Shown: one piece after another, positions 22,304-32,787 of the stretch
How the letters are laid out: each line of letters begins with the position of its first letter
Position numbering within the stretch: the first letter of the stretch is position 1
From: Galeruca laticollis
Lineage: Eukaryota; Arthropoda; Insecta; Coleoptera; Chrysomelidae
Direction: 5' to 3'
Assembly (NCBI GenBank): GCA_963921935.1
Contig: OY998176.1
Coordinates: 137,714,299-137,778,298 of the forward strand
DNA length: 64,000 bases
Translations under genes and position numbers: made by a program
The notes under the pieces: model-generated
What the model was told of the DNA's origin: nothing
The model's database searches: none
Seen by the model: only the letters and a program-made list of their open reading frames with translations

Positions 22304-23206
22304 TTATCTCGGAGTAATGTCCTTAATGTATGGAAAGGAAGCGGAAATTGGAGAAGCAGGGGTCGTTACAGCGCCAACATCCATTTGGGCCAAGTTAGGA
22401 TGGCTATCATCAGTCAGCAGTTCCATTGAATTAGATGTGCTGAACAATAATTTATTAAGTAAAGTTTTTGGGTAAGAGTTATCCAAGAAAAGGTTGAATA
22501 AAATGTTAAGATTTTTATTGTGGAAGACACCGTTTGAAATTCTAAGGACTCTCAGTTTCATTTGTTTTACCAAGTTCACTTTCATTGAATGTTTGTGGTA
22601 AGAATGGTAATTTAAGTATCTACCAGAACTACAAGGTTTCCTGTACCAATCGATGATAATAGTATTATTTTTACGAATGAACTTAGTGTCTAAGAAAGGT
22701 ACGGAATTTTCGTTGTCTTCTTTTTCTAATGTGAACTGTATATAAGGATCGTTACCGTTAAAAGTCTCAAGAATCTCATCTAGGCCCTCTCTAGGAAGTG
22801 CCACGATAATATCGTCCACATACTTCTTGATGAACAAAGGAGTGAAAGAAAGTACTGGTATGACAATATCCAGCAAATCGTCCATGACATATGCTGCTAA
22901 GATAGGTGAAATAGAGGCACCCATAGGAGTACCAAAAGTTTGTTTATAAAGTTTATTGTTAAAAGCAAAATAAGTACTATCAAAAAGAAAAGCAATTAAG
23001 TTCAAAAAGGCATCCTTGTGGATGGAGCAATGGACACTAATACGTTCCCAACTCTTATCGATAGCTCTCAAACAAGCATCAAGATACACGTTACGAAACA
23101 ACGAGACCACATCCAAACTGGCCAGAACATAACCATCAGGAATAATAAAATTGTTAAAATTGTCCGAGACTTCAAAAGAATCTTTAATATAATATGAAAA
23201 ATAAAA
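22304..23206 (-). pseudogene. Penelope family 1 reverse transcriptase, 5'-truncated (minus copy)
   Basis: The minus-strand frame carries PLE RT motifs in order: LASLDVVSLFRNV, FGTPMGASISPILAAYVM, KKYVDDIIVALP (the YVDD catalytic box) and ENSVPFLDTKF, and then the family linker (KLRVLRISNGVFHN ... FPYIKDITPR). The N-terminal part of the RT is missing at the head-to-head junction. A stop follows DITPR because of the 89-bp deletion, so the copy is dead. Confidence 0.85.
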
Positions 23207-23210
23207 TGAA

Positions 23211-23996
23211 ATGAAAGTGAACTTGGTAAAACATATGAAACTGAGAGTCCTTAGAATTTCAAACGGTGTCTTCCACAATAAAAATCTCAAAATTTTATTC
23301 AACCTTTTCTTGGATAACTCTTACCCAAGAACTTCACTTAATAAATTATTGTTCAGCACATCTAATTCCATGGAACTGCTGACTGATGATAGCCATCCTA
23401 ACTCGGCCCAAATGGATGCTGGCGCTGTTACGACCCCTACTCCTCCAATTTTCGCTTCCTTTCCATACATTGAGGACATTACTCCGAGACTAGCCAGATT
23501 GTTCCGGGCATATGGCAATTTCAAAATTGCTAACAAAACTGCTCTAACAATTAGATCAATTTTTACTAGAGTTAAAGATAAATGTCCGTTGACCTCTCTT
23601 ACCAATGTTGTGTACAGCGTTCCATGTGGGGACTGTGATAAACAATATATTGGTCAGACTTTAAGATCACTTTCTAACCGTATTGTTTCACATAAGAGTG
23701 ATTGTAGATTACATCCGGAGCGTTGCGCTTTAGCAAACCATGTTCATTCTCTTGACCATCGTATGAATTTTGAGGCTGTAAGGGTGTTGGCGACAGAGTC
23801 TAACAAAATTAAGAGATCATTTCTGGAAATGGCTTTTATTTCACAATTTAACAATGTCATTAACAAAAAAACTGACACAGACCACTTGAGTGAGATATTT
23901 TCCTTTTTGTTATCCTTAGATTACAACTATAACCTTCTTTCCATTAATGACAATCACGTTCCCTCAATTGACACTACCCCTTTTGCAGATAGCTAA
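23211..23996 (+). CDS. Penelope family 1 linker plus GIY-YIG endonuclease (5'-truncated, frame open)
   Basis: A 261-codon frame that begins in the RT thumb/linker (MKVNLVKHMKLRVLRISNG) and runs through FPYIEDITPRLARLFRAYGN into the GIY-YIG domain NVVYSVPCGDCDKQYIGQT, ending ...DTTPFADS. It lacks the RT catalytic box, so it cannot retrotranspose on its own. It has no deletion at DITPR and therefore shows the ancestral arrangement. The first Met is simply the first one inside the truncated copy. Confidence 0.75.
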   Translation: MKVNLVKHMKLRVLRISNGVFHNKNLKILFNLFLDNSYPRTSLNKLLFSTSNSMELLTDDSHPNSAQMDAGAVTTPTPPIFASFPYIEDITPRLARLFRAYGNFKIANKTALTIRSIFTRVKDKCPLTSLTNVVYSVPCGDCDKQYIGQTLRSLSNRIVSHKSDCRLHPERCALANHVHSLDHRMNFEAVRVLATESNKIKRSFLEMAFISQFNNVINKKTDTDHLSEIFSFLLSLDYNYNLLSINDNHVPSIDTTPFADS

Positions 23997-24554
23997 CATA
24001 TCTCCACCTCCTATTTTGGGTGCATTGGTGTTGGTAGATGCACCCATTATCACTTTATTATAATTATACATAAATATTACATAATTATTATTTTTTTACT
24101 TTAATAATTAAGATATTACAATATTATTATTATTATTATTATTATAATTGCTTTTGCCCTTTGTCTTCTTGGCTGGTGATTTCAACTTTATCTTCCACGG
24201 TATATGTTTTGTTATTATACAAACCTCTTACCATTGGGGATATATTATTTCCTCTTCTTCTTTCTTGTGAATGCAATTTTTCAACCCCACTGTATTCTTC
24301 TCTTCCATCCAAATATGAACTTTCACAGCGGAGGCCACTCTCTTTTGGTACTTGTTCTCACGTTCATCCACTTAACTATTGGTTGGCATCATTGCCTGTC
24401 AACTAATCCCTTCAAATTAGAAGAAATATGATATCACTTTCCGGCCGGCTTTTGACAAGAAGAAAGCACTCGTGTTTCGTTTGTCTGCAAAATGGTGTTA
24501 GATGTTGGCGTTTTTAGTCATCTCATTGTGATTGTGCTATTTTAAACCTTTGTT

Positions 24555-24558
24555 AGTG
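24555..24558. repeat. Target-site duplication AGTG (left) of gypsy element C
   Basis: AGTG precedes the 5' LTR and recurs at 35,063-35,066 after the 3' LTR. The uninterrupted minus Penelope copy shows the same site (gttagtgatg) without the element. Confidence 0.8.
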
Positions 24559-26832
24559 TGTAACAATCATTTTCACGATTGTTACATTTTTTTGTTAATA
24601 ATGGTAGTTCATATTATTATGTTTAATATAGCTGAGGTAAATTTATTCTCAAATCAACTCCAAGATAAAACTTAATTATAAATTTTTTGATATTTCGGTT
24701 TACATAGTTGTCTACCGCCCCTCGTATTTACAATATACATAAATTCGATTAGGATTGTTATAACTGGTGTTCGCCGGGGAGTTGCTTTTCGACCGTGAAT
24801 GTGAATATATCTTTGATATAGTAACGGGTCTCCGGATAGAATTCACATGAAAAAGTCGAAGACAAGTTTTTTGGTTCTGGGCTCAGAGTTTTTGTGAGTT
24901 TCTTTTGAGTCTTACTTTTATGGTTAAAAAATGGAATGCTACGAGTTCTTAAGCCGCAGATATTGATTTTCCAAACAAATTGTAAATATACTAATATGGT
25001 AAGGAAGTCAATCTATCCTCCTACGGAATCGGGAATCGTTTGGATGTTCCAGTAAGTCCTATTTTCCACCTTACAGTACAACTTGGATTTAGCGTTGGAG
25101 CCGTATCTACCGGGATTTGGGATATTTAATTATCCTATGATGTAATGCTGTTCTTGCTAGGAGTACTGTAATACAAAGTTAAGTAATTCTCTTCACTTTT
25201 TTCATTAAATGCCTTATCAGCATTAGCAGAGTCCATTCAATTTTTTATCTTCACGCTAGTAAATGGTTTTAAGTGTCTTTCAAAGTTAACACCTTACAGT
25301 GAACTTTTATATAGGAAGATCAACTTAATTATAAATTTTGTTGTCAAACCAACCTTCTAGAATCTTCATAGATGTAAATAATATTTTCATATTTGATGTA
25401 TAAAGTGTCTTTTCTGACTATAACCAGTAATTTTAAGTAATTTCGGCGTAATGCCGGTTTTTGTAATATAGTATAATCTTCGTAACTACTTTTATTGAAA
25501 ATAGTCTCAAATTGTTTGGTAGGATTTAATAAGTAGAAATTATTTTGTAGATGCCTAAATTTGTAAATACTGAAATTAAGTGAGGTTTCTTGCTTGCTGA
25601 TTTGTTTAATTCGAAGTACTGATCACTTTAGACTTTAAGTATTATGACCACTTGTTTTATAGGGGACAGTTGTTTATTTAATTCTATACTTTTACCTTAA
25701 TTTCAGCATCATATGGTAAGATTGTCTACTTATTTCTTGTTTGAAATTCTAAGTACCAATTGTTGGAGCAGTGGTAAATCAGTATTCGTATTCCCAGAAT
25801 GAAATATTTTTTATTTTAAAATTTTCTTCATTCAGATACCACTTATTTCACCCAAGTATCATTGACGTGAAAATTTTTTCGTTTGATTTGTTGAAATTAT
25901 CGGTTTTTTTTTATTTCGGAATAAAATGAAAATTGATAGTTCCTTAATTGAAATCATTGAGCATAACCTGATGTAAGACCATCAAAATTAATTTCAGTTT
26001 CATTAAGTATGCAATTATTCTTGATCTTAAGTAATGTTACTTACTCAATAGGTTTCACCGAACCATAAAAGTTATCTTCACCCAACTAGTGATATACGCT
26101 TAAGAATCAGATCATCTTGTGTCTGATTTCATTTGTTGATTATTTCTGATTAATTATAAATACTCCAACCTAGTTACTTAAAAGTAAATCAAAACTTTGT
26201 ACTTGTTACTTCAACTACCTTTTAATGAACGTACGATCATTAAATGTATAATTGAAGATTTTTTTTTATCAGTCCTCTCTGGTTTTGATCATTAATACTT
26301 AAATAATTAATATTATTCAATATTTGCACAAATAGGTGATTGGCTCATTACTTAGTGATAACTATTGTTATTGGTTTAGAGCAGCTTTATTGATTATTTA
26401 CTTGGAATAATCTTGGTTGGGTAGCGTCCATTTTTTTGCTTAGATCACTTCCTTACAGGAAATAAGTATTGTATTTTAGTTAATATCACTTTGGGGTCAG
26501 GTTTATTTTACTATCAGGTTTTGCTTGTATCGCCTTATTATCTTTAATAAGTAATTAATCTTGTTTGAGGATAAAGTAGTTTTATATAGATCCGGTCATT
26601 TATGAAAATTGTATATATTTTTATATAGACTCGTATTGTTAATTCGAATTATTAATATATGTATATCTGTATATTTCGAATATCTAGTTTTCTTGGTTCC
26701 AATTTTGGGATCTGGCGCCTTCTATTACCCACGATCCTAGCCGCCGGAAAAGCTGTATTACAGTCTGAGTTGGCAGGGCAAACATAACATTAAAAAAAAG
26801 ATAAAAAAAAACTTGCACAAAACAACGCTATA
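24559..26832 (+). repeat. Element C 5' LTR
   Basis: It begins with a perfect hairpin, TGTAACAATC, 8-base loop, GATTGTTACA (24,559-24,586), and ends ACAACGCTATA. At 2.27 kb it is unusually long. No protein is recognised in it. Confidence 0.92.
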
Positions 26833-26841
26833 AATAATAAA

Positions 26842-26859
26842 TGGCGACCAATGTGGGGC
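26842..26859 (+). other. Primer-binding site of element C (tRNA-Lys type)
   Basis: TGGCGACCAATGTGGGGC, two mismatches from TGGCGCCCAACGTGGGGC, nine bases after the LTR. Confidence 0.65.
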
Positions 26860-27082
26860 CATTAAATTTAAAAAATTGAACATTAAAATAAATTCAGAAT
26901 TTGAGTGCAAGTGGTTTGGATCCTCGGTAAAGAAAATATAAATAAAGAGAAAACTAGATATAGGCAGTCTTATCAATTGAATTTTTATTGGTATTTCTTA
27001 TATTTTTCTGATTTTTTTTCTGGTATTTCTTACATTTTGCTTATATTATTGTCTAATATTGTTGAAATTTCATTAGGTAATA

Positions 27083-29374
27083 ATGAGATTAAACCTTAAA
27101 TATTTGTTGGCTGATGAGATTGATTTCGAGCTCAGAATTCGTGGAATCTGTAGTAAGGAAATAGCTAATGTGGACTTGAAACGAAGTATCTTACGTGGAC
27201 ATATAACAGTAGAACAAGAAACCAAAGGCTTTTCATATCCAGATGTTCATATGGACTTTGAAGCGGAGTTGCAAAAATGTCGGAGTAAGATAACTTTACT
27301 TACTGGTTTAGTATCAAATTTCTTTTCTGATAAACGTCACCCCGAATATAAAAAGTTGAAAGCTCGATTATTGCACTTAACTAATAGAATAAATTATATT
27401 AAAACTCATGAGGTTGCGTTAGCAGATTCTAAAGCTCAATTATTAGCTCAGACATTATTGTTAATAGATAAGTTAGAGAAAAAATCTGAAAATCAGGTAA
27501 ATTTCATAGAACTTGAAGATGAAAATCATGAATTAAATCGTGTTAGCTCTCCTAATCCGACTGCACAGTCTGAAATTCTGCAAGGTTTTGACGAAATTTT
27601 AAATGTGAGTAGTAGTATTTTGAAACTGGATAATCAGTCATATATATCCCCTGATAGAAACGGTACAGAAAGCTCAAGAGTAGAATTAACAGGTCAAAGT
27701 AGGAATGAGTTACCACACAATAATCATATCAATAGAAGTGTTAGGTTTGAAAATAGTCCTGTTTCAGTAAGTACATCTCCGTCTAGCATTGTACAAACAA
27801 CATCAAACATTAATCGTAACTCTGCTGGAAACTTACCTTTACATTCACCAATTTTGAACCCACTTGCACATAGGTTGAATCAAAACATGAATTCAATAAT
27901 GGAGCATACTAGCCAGCCTGGTCAAATAGATGGCATCGAATCACAAAATTCACAAATAAATTCAGCAGTTCCGCCGATACCATCTCATGGATCACTAAAT
28001 GCTCAGCCACAGAATTTGAACCAATTATTACAACCAATTCAGACCTTTCAGCATTCTCCTAATCAAATAAGATATCCTCTAGAACTAACTGCCTCATTTG
28101 TGAACCATCTAAGTACTAGTAATATGTTGAGTCAGAATCCTAATCATCAACGAACTCAAATTAGAAATTCGCCTAGTTACTCAAATGCAAATCAAAATAT
28201 ACCTAATGTAGATTCGGGTAGTATGAATGGACAACAGGCTGTTCCCAATAACTCAAGTAATAATTTTGGTTTACCGGGTAACTTGCAGAATTTTAATTTC
28301 CTTCAATCAGTACCAACATTGAATGGTCCAAATACCTCTTCAAATACTGTTGTACCAAGTTTTCAGGAAAATAGTTATCGATCTCCACCTAGAATTAATT
28401 TAAAATTTAATGGTACAGGTCAAAGCTTGCATAGTTTCTTAGAAAAAGTAAATGAATTCTGTCTTACACATAAGATTACTAAAAATACTGCACTTAATTT
28501 TGCTCATGAATTTTTCGATGGTGATGCCTTGATTTGGTATCGTGCCAATCGCCATCAAATATCATCTTGGGATGAATTAGTACGTCTGTTATGTTTGGAC
28601 TTTTTGCCGTTTGATTTTGAAATTGTATTATGGGATGAAGTACGTGCCCGTACTCAGGGTATACATGAAAGACCTCTAATATACATTGCTGTCATGGAAA
28701 ACCTCTTTAAACGTTTTACAAATCCAGTACAAGAATCAGTTCAGTTGAAATTAATTATTCATAACCTTTTGCCTTATTATCAACAACATCTTGCTTTAAG
28801 CCAACCAAATAGTTTTAATGAATTGAAAAATATTTGTCGTGTTTTAGAAAATTCTAAGATAATGTCAGAAAAATTTCAACCTCCTCCATCCCGTAGTTCT
28901 ACAACCTTAGAGCCTGAGTTAGCTTATAGAAAGCCATTTGTGAGATCTCATTATCAGAATAAAAACACACATGTAAGTGAAGTGACGGCTCAGAATGATC
29001 TCCTTATAGTAAATGCTGACGATAATAGTCAGGGTCCTTTTTTGTCAAAAAATAGTTACTGTGCGCCAAATAATTTCTTGCCTGATAATGCCATCTCTCC
29101 AATTCCGATTGCTTCACCTCAATATTCTCAAAATGTAAATAAGTTAGATTCAGAAATAGGAACCCAAATTGAGGCGGTTCGTAGTCAATCCCTGAAATGT
29201 TGGAATTGCGAACAAGTTGGTCACAACTATTACAATTGTAAGCAAAGAAGGAGAGTATTCTGTTTTGGCTGTGGTCTTAAAAATGTCAGAAAACCCCAGT
29301 GTGATATTTGTAAATCAAAAAACGGGGAGAACGCCGCTTTTCAATCGGTCGAAGTCGGCGAAAATCAACATTAA
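27083..29374 (+). CDS. gag: Element C Gag
   Basis: A 763-residue frame from an ATG at 27,083. Residues 1-150 form a charged helical N-terminal domain (LADEIDFELRIRGICSKEIA). Residues 150-430 are a long low-complexity Asn/Ser/Gln/Pro linker. Residues about 435-605 are the capsid (INLKFNGTGQSLHSFLEKVN ... GDALIWYRANR ... LKLIIHNLLPYYQQHL). The C-terminus has one CCHC zinc knuckle (CWNCEQVGHNYYNC) and a second Cys cluster (CFGCGLKNVRKPQCDIC). It packages and condenses element RNA. It overlaps pol by about 60 bp. Several short upstream ATGs lie in the 250-bp leader. Confidence 0.93.
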   Translation: MRLNLKYLLADEIDFELRIRGICSKEIANVDLKRSILRGHITVEQETKGFSYPDVHMDFEAELQKCRSKITLLTGLVSNFFSDKRHPEYKKLKARLLHLTNRINYIKTHEVALADSKAQLLAQTLLLIDKLEKKSENQVNFIELEDENHELNRVSSPNPTAQSEILQGFDEILNVSSSILKLDNQSYISPDRNGTESSRVELTGQSRNELPHNNHINRSVRFENSPVSVSTSPSSIVQTTSNINRNSAGNLPLHSPILNPLAHRLNQNMNSIMEHTSQPGQIDGIESQNSQINSAVPPIPSHGSLNAQPQNLNQLLQPIQTFQHSPNQIRYPLELTASFVNHLSTSNMLSQNPNHQRTQIRNSPSYSNANQNIPNVDSGSMNGQQAVPNNSSNNFGLPGNLQNFNFLQSVPTLNGPNTSSNTVVPSFQENSYRSPPRINLKFNGTGQSLHSFLEKVNEFCLTHKITKNTALNFAHEFFDGDALIWYRANRHQISSWDELVRLLCLDFLPFDFEIVLWDEVRARTQGIHERPLIYIAVMENLFKRFTNPVQESVQLKLIIHNLLPYYQQHLALSQPNSFNELKNICRVLENSKIMSEKFQPPPSRSSTTLEPELAYRKPFVRSHYQNKNTHVSEVTAQNDLLIVNADDNSQGPFLSKNSYCAPNNFLPDNAISPIPIASPQYSQNVNKLDSEIGTQIEAVRSQSLKCWNCEQVGHNYYNCKQRRRVFCFGCGLKNVRKPQCDICKSKNGENAAFQSVEVGENQH

Positions 29375-32300
29375 AAACCGATAAATTTTATTTGCAGGAT
29401 AACTGGTCTGGTTGGTTAAATGCAGTTTCACATTTTTATAAGCATAATGAAATATCACCTTTATACCTAAGTAAAAATAATTCAGATTCTAGACCTTATT
29501 TAGATGTATACATTAATGATAAACGAATAACTAGTGTGCTTGATACTGGAGCTATGAAAACAATTTTAGGGAAGGGAGGTTTTGAGTTAATTTTGAAAAT
29601 GAATTTTAAAATAATTCATTGTCCAGATATTATGAACGTTTCCACGGCAGATGGAAAGTCTCAAACAGTTCATGGAAGCGTGGTTCTGCCAATAACAGTA
29701 GAAAATAAAACCGAACAGTTAAATGTGTTGATTGTGCCCAGCATCAGACAGAACTTAATTCTGGGAGCAGACTTTTGTCAGTTATTCAATGTTAGTCTAG
29801 ATTTTTCATTGGGAACTTATAATGTTGCATCTCTCGACTTAAATGAAATTATAGTTAAAGAACACTTCAAAAAAGTTAAGATTCAAACCGAACTGGATTT
29901 GACAAGTAAACAGAAGATACAATTAAATCGAGTAGTTGAACATTTTAATGAATTAGTCTCTGATACTCTAGGTTGTACTGAGCTATTAGAACATAAAATT
30001 GAAGTCACTTCGAATGAACCTTTTAGAAAGAGACCATTTTTATTATCACCTTATATGCAAGAGCACTTAACTAAAGAAATCGATCGTATGTTAAAGCTAG
30101 GTGTGATTAGGCCTTCTACCTCTCCTTATTCTGCTAATGTTTTACTTGTAAAAAAAGATTCAGGAGAATATCGTGCCTGTTATGATGGTAGACCTCTTAA
30201 TAGTATATCTGTTCCACAGCCTTATCCATTACCTTATTTGAGACGAATACTTGATAAAGTTAAAGATGCAAAATTCTTAACATCCATTGATCTTAAACAT
30301 GCTTATTGGCAGATTAAACTTTCTGAAAATAGTTGCAAATATACCGCATTCTCAGTAGTAGGACTAGGTCATTTTGAATTTGTACGCATGCCATTTGGTT
30401 TAATGAATGCTAGTCAAACTATGCAGAAACTGATGGACAGACTCTTCCCCCCTTCAATAGAAAATAACATTTTTGTATATTTAGATGACCTGGTTGTATG
30501 TAATAATTCTTTTGAAAGTCATATCGAAACCTTGACTAAAGTATATGAAACATTAAAGTTTGCAGGTTTAACCATAAACGCTAAAAAGTCTGTGTTTTGT
30601 AAACCAAGTCTGGCTTTTCTTGGGTTTATTGTAGATAAAAATGGGTTACACACCAATCCTGAAAAGGTAGAGGCCATCTGTTATTACAAGAAACCGAAAA
30701 CGGTTCGTCAATTAAAAAGTTTTTTAGGAATGGCAGGATGGTATTCACGTTTTATCAAATCATATTCGAATTTGATAATACCCCTTAATTCAATCATGAA
30801 AGGCCGACAAAAATACCAAAACATCACGTGGAATGCAGAGGCCAATGAAGCGTTTGAGAATATTAAAAAATGTCTTGTAAGCACGCCTGTGTTAAGAAGC
30901 CCGGATTTTTCAAAGACATTCACCATCCAAACTGATGCAAGCCAATACGCTCTTGGTGCAGTGATTACGCAAGGTGAAGGAGAAGATGAGTATGTTGTAG
31001 CCTATGCTTCTAGGGTTTTAAATAAAGCTGAGAGAAATTATGATGTGACTACTAAGGAATGTTTAGCAATTGTACATGCAGTCCAGAAGTTTCGTTGTTA
31101 CGTTGAAGGTACAAAATTTAAAATAATAACTGACCATCATAGTTTACTTTGGCTGAAACGTTTAGAAAATCCTACTGGAAAACTTTGTAGATGGTCAATA
31201 TTTTTATCACAATTCGATTATGACTTGATTTTCCGACCCGGTAAATGTAATATAGTGGCGGATTTTCTTAGTAGATCACCGCCAGATCCCTTAGTTAATG
31301 AAATATCCATTGAGAACATTGATAGAACAGATAGATGGTATACAAAATTGTATAATAATATCAACAGCTCCCCTGGTAATTATCCCACTTTTTGTATTGA
31401 GAATGATTTAATTTTAAAACATGTAGAGCCGAAACACAATATATTAATAAATCAGAAACCTTGGAAAATTGTCATACCTAAATCTAATCGAAATAGCATA
31501 TTAAATGAATGTCATGATATTCCATTGGCGGCACATTTTGGGTTTAAAAAAACGTACAATAAAATACTAGAGCAATATTGGTGGCCGGGCATGCGCCATG
31601 ATATTAAGAAGTATATAGCTAACTGTCAAATTTGTCACGAACAAAAGGCATCTCAGTTAGGTAGAGCAGGGTTAATGGGTGCCCCTAAGAATATTTCACT
31701 ACCGTTCCAACTAATATCTATGGATATACAAGGTCCATTTCCGCGTTCAAAATCAGGTTTTTGTTATTTATTGGTAGTGGTAGACTGGTTTACCAAATTC
31801 ACTTTTATTCATAAAATGAAAAGAGCTTTAGCTTCTGAAATCTGTAAATTTCTAGAGCAAATTGTAATAACCTATTTTGGCACACCAAGTATTATTATAG
31901 CTGATAACGGTTCTCAGTTTAAATCAAAGGAATTTAAAGCACTTATAAATAAATATAAAATCTCAAATATTTGGTTTAATGCAAGGTATCATCCGCAGTG
32001 CAATAACGTTGAACGAAGTAATCGGGTAATTTCGACTGCAATAAGATCATACATTAAGGACAATAAAAATCAACGTAACTGGGATGAGAATGTTCACCAG
32101 ATTTGCAATGCAATAAATAGTGCCACTCACGAGGTAACTAACTTTTCACCAGCATTTCTAGTATTCGGTAGAATTTTACCCCTATCGGGAGAATATTATG
32201 GCTTACTTTCTAGTAAACAATTATCACCTTATAAGTTTGCTGACAGGAATGAGTTGGTTGGTGAACTTTCAAAATTACCTGATATATATAGAGATGTTCA

Positions 32301-32586
32301 TAAAAATATGAAAGCTTCATATGATCGTAATAAAAAATATTATGATTTAAGGAAACGTGCTGTTGAATTCAATGAGGGTGACGTGGTTTATAAAAGAAAC
32401 TTTGTTTTGTCAGATGCTGCAAATTATTTTTCGAGTAAATTGGCCAAGAAGTATATTAAATGCAAAATATCGAAAAAGATTTCACCTATTATATATGAAC
32501 TTCTGGACGACGAAGGAAAACCTCTTGGTCGCTTTCACATTAAAGATTTAAAAGCTAGTCTACATGCAGATTCTAATGATGAGTAA
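29314..32586 (+). CDS. pol: Element C Pol: protease, reverse transcriptase, RNase H, integrase
   Basis: Open from 29,314, in the -1 frame relative to gag. The first usable start after the overlap is only a TTG at 29,392, so frameshifting from gag is the likely route. Residues counted from that TTG: retropepsin VLDTGAMKT (about 46-54); RT with FVYLDDLVVC (about 362); RNase H with IQTDASQYALG, TTKECLA and TDHHSL; integrase HHCC (H...H...CQICHEQ), the DDE residues in SMDIQGPF, IADNGSQF and NNVERSNR, and a C-terminal module ending in FHIKDLKASLHADSNDE. All catalytic residues looked for are present, and there are no internal stops. Type: Ty3/gypsy. Confidence 0.95.
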   Translation: MKKRGERRFSIGRSRRKSTLKTDKFYLQDNWSGWLNAVSHFYKHNEISPLYLSKNNSDSRPYLDVYINDKRITSVLDTGAMKTILGKGGFELILKMNFKIIHCPDIMNVSTADGKSQTVHGSVVLPITVENKTEQLNVLIVPSIRQNLILGADFCQLFNVSLDFSLGTYNVASLDLNEIIVKEHFKKVKIQTELDLTSKQKIQLNRVVEHFNELVSDTLGCTELLEHKIEVTSNEPFRKRPFLLSPYMQEHLTKEIDRMLKLGVIRPSTSPYSANVLLVKKDSGEYRACYDGRPLNSISVPQPYPLPYLRRILDKVKDAKFLTSIDLKHAYWQIKLSENSCKYTAFSVVGLGHFEFVRMPFGLMNASQTMQKLMDRLFPPSIENNIFVYLDDLVVCNNSFESHIETLTKVYETLKFAGLTINAKKSVFCKPSLAFLGFIVDKNGLHTNPEKVEAICYYKKPKTVRQLKSFLGMAGWYSRFIKSYSNLIIPLNSIMKGRQKYQNITWNAEANEAFENIKKCLVSTPVLRSPDFSKTFTIQTDASQYALGAVITQGEGEDEYVVAYASRVLNKAERNYDVTTKECLAIVHAVQKFRCYVEGTKFKIITDHHSLLWLKRLENPTGKLCRWSIFLSQFDYDLIFRPGKCNIVADFLSRSPPDPLVNEISIENIDRTDRWYTKLYNNINSSPGNYPTFCIENDLILKHVEPKHNILINQKPWKIVIPKSNRNSILNECHDIPLAAHFGFKKTYNKILEQYWWPGMRHDIKKYIANCQICHEQKASQLGRAGLMGAPKNISLPFQLISMDIQGPFPRSKSGFCYLLVVVDWFTKFTFIHKMKRALASEICKFLEQIVITYFGTPSIIIADNGSQFKSKEFKALINKYKISNIWFNARYHPQCNNVERSNRVISTAIRSYIKDNKNQRNWDENVHQICNAINSATHEVTNFSPAFLVFGRILPLSGEYYGLLSSKQLSPYKFADRNELVGELSKLPDIYRDVHKNMKASYDRNKKYYDLRKRAVEFNEGDVVYKRNFVLSDAANYFSSKLAKKYIKCKISKKISPIIYELLDDEGKPLGRFHIKDLKASLHADSNDE
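29317..29323 (+). promoter_or_regulatory. Candidate -1 ribosomal frameshift site (AAAAAAC) of element C
   Basis: In the gag frame the bases read A AAA AAC, one of the most efficient classes of slippery heptamer. It lies just inside the start of the pol-frame opening (stop TAA at 29,311-29,313). Eight bases downstream CGCCG (29,332-29,336) can pair with CGGCG (29,356-29,360), giving a stem at the usual spacing. Confidence 0.75.
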
Positions 32587-32787
32587 GATACCAGTTAATC
32601 TCGCTAGTCTTAAGTTTTGTTGTTAGGTAAGCAATAATAAACATATATTGTTACCTTATTATTTTATTGCGAATTTTTTTGTAGCAGTTTATTATGGTAA
32701 TATTGTACTAGATGAAGATTTTTCCGAATGTTGGTTGACTTTTATCTTTGTGAAGTAAACATAAGAAAATCCCAAGTGGGAAGATAT
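32587..32787 (+). other. Element C 3' untranslated segment and polypurine tract
   Basis: About 200 bp, no env. The purine run AAGTGGGAAGATA (32,774-32,786) abuts the 3' LTR and is the likely plus-strand primer. Confidence 0.75.

Larger units (their letters stand above)
21036..23206 (-). mobile_element. Penelope-like element, family 1, minus-strand copy
   Basis: It is a 5'-truncated copy containing the RT C-terminal half, the GIY-YIG domain and an 840-bp 3' region. It is joined head to head at about 23,206 to a plus-strand copy of the same family. The shared sequence outward from the junction is about 95% identical by eye. Its outer end lies at a (TA)n tract. Confidence 0.85.
23207..24558 (+). 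mobile_element. Penelope-like element, family 1, plus-strand copy (part 1)
   Basis: It mirrors the minus copy from the end of the RT outward and stops at the AGTG target duplication of gypsy element C. It resumes at 35,067. Confidence 0.85.

Noticed and set aside
26905..27099. Small frame upstream of element C gag, ending in the gag start
   Set aside because: It lies in the leader, has no homology, and is hydrophobic low-complexity; more likely untranslated leader.
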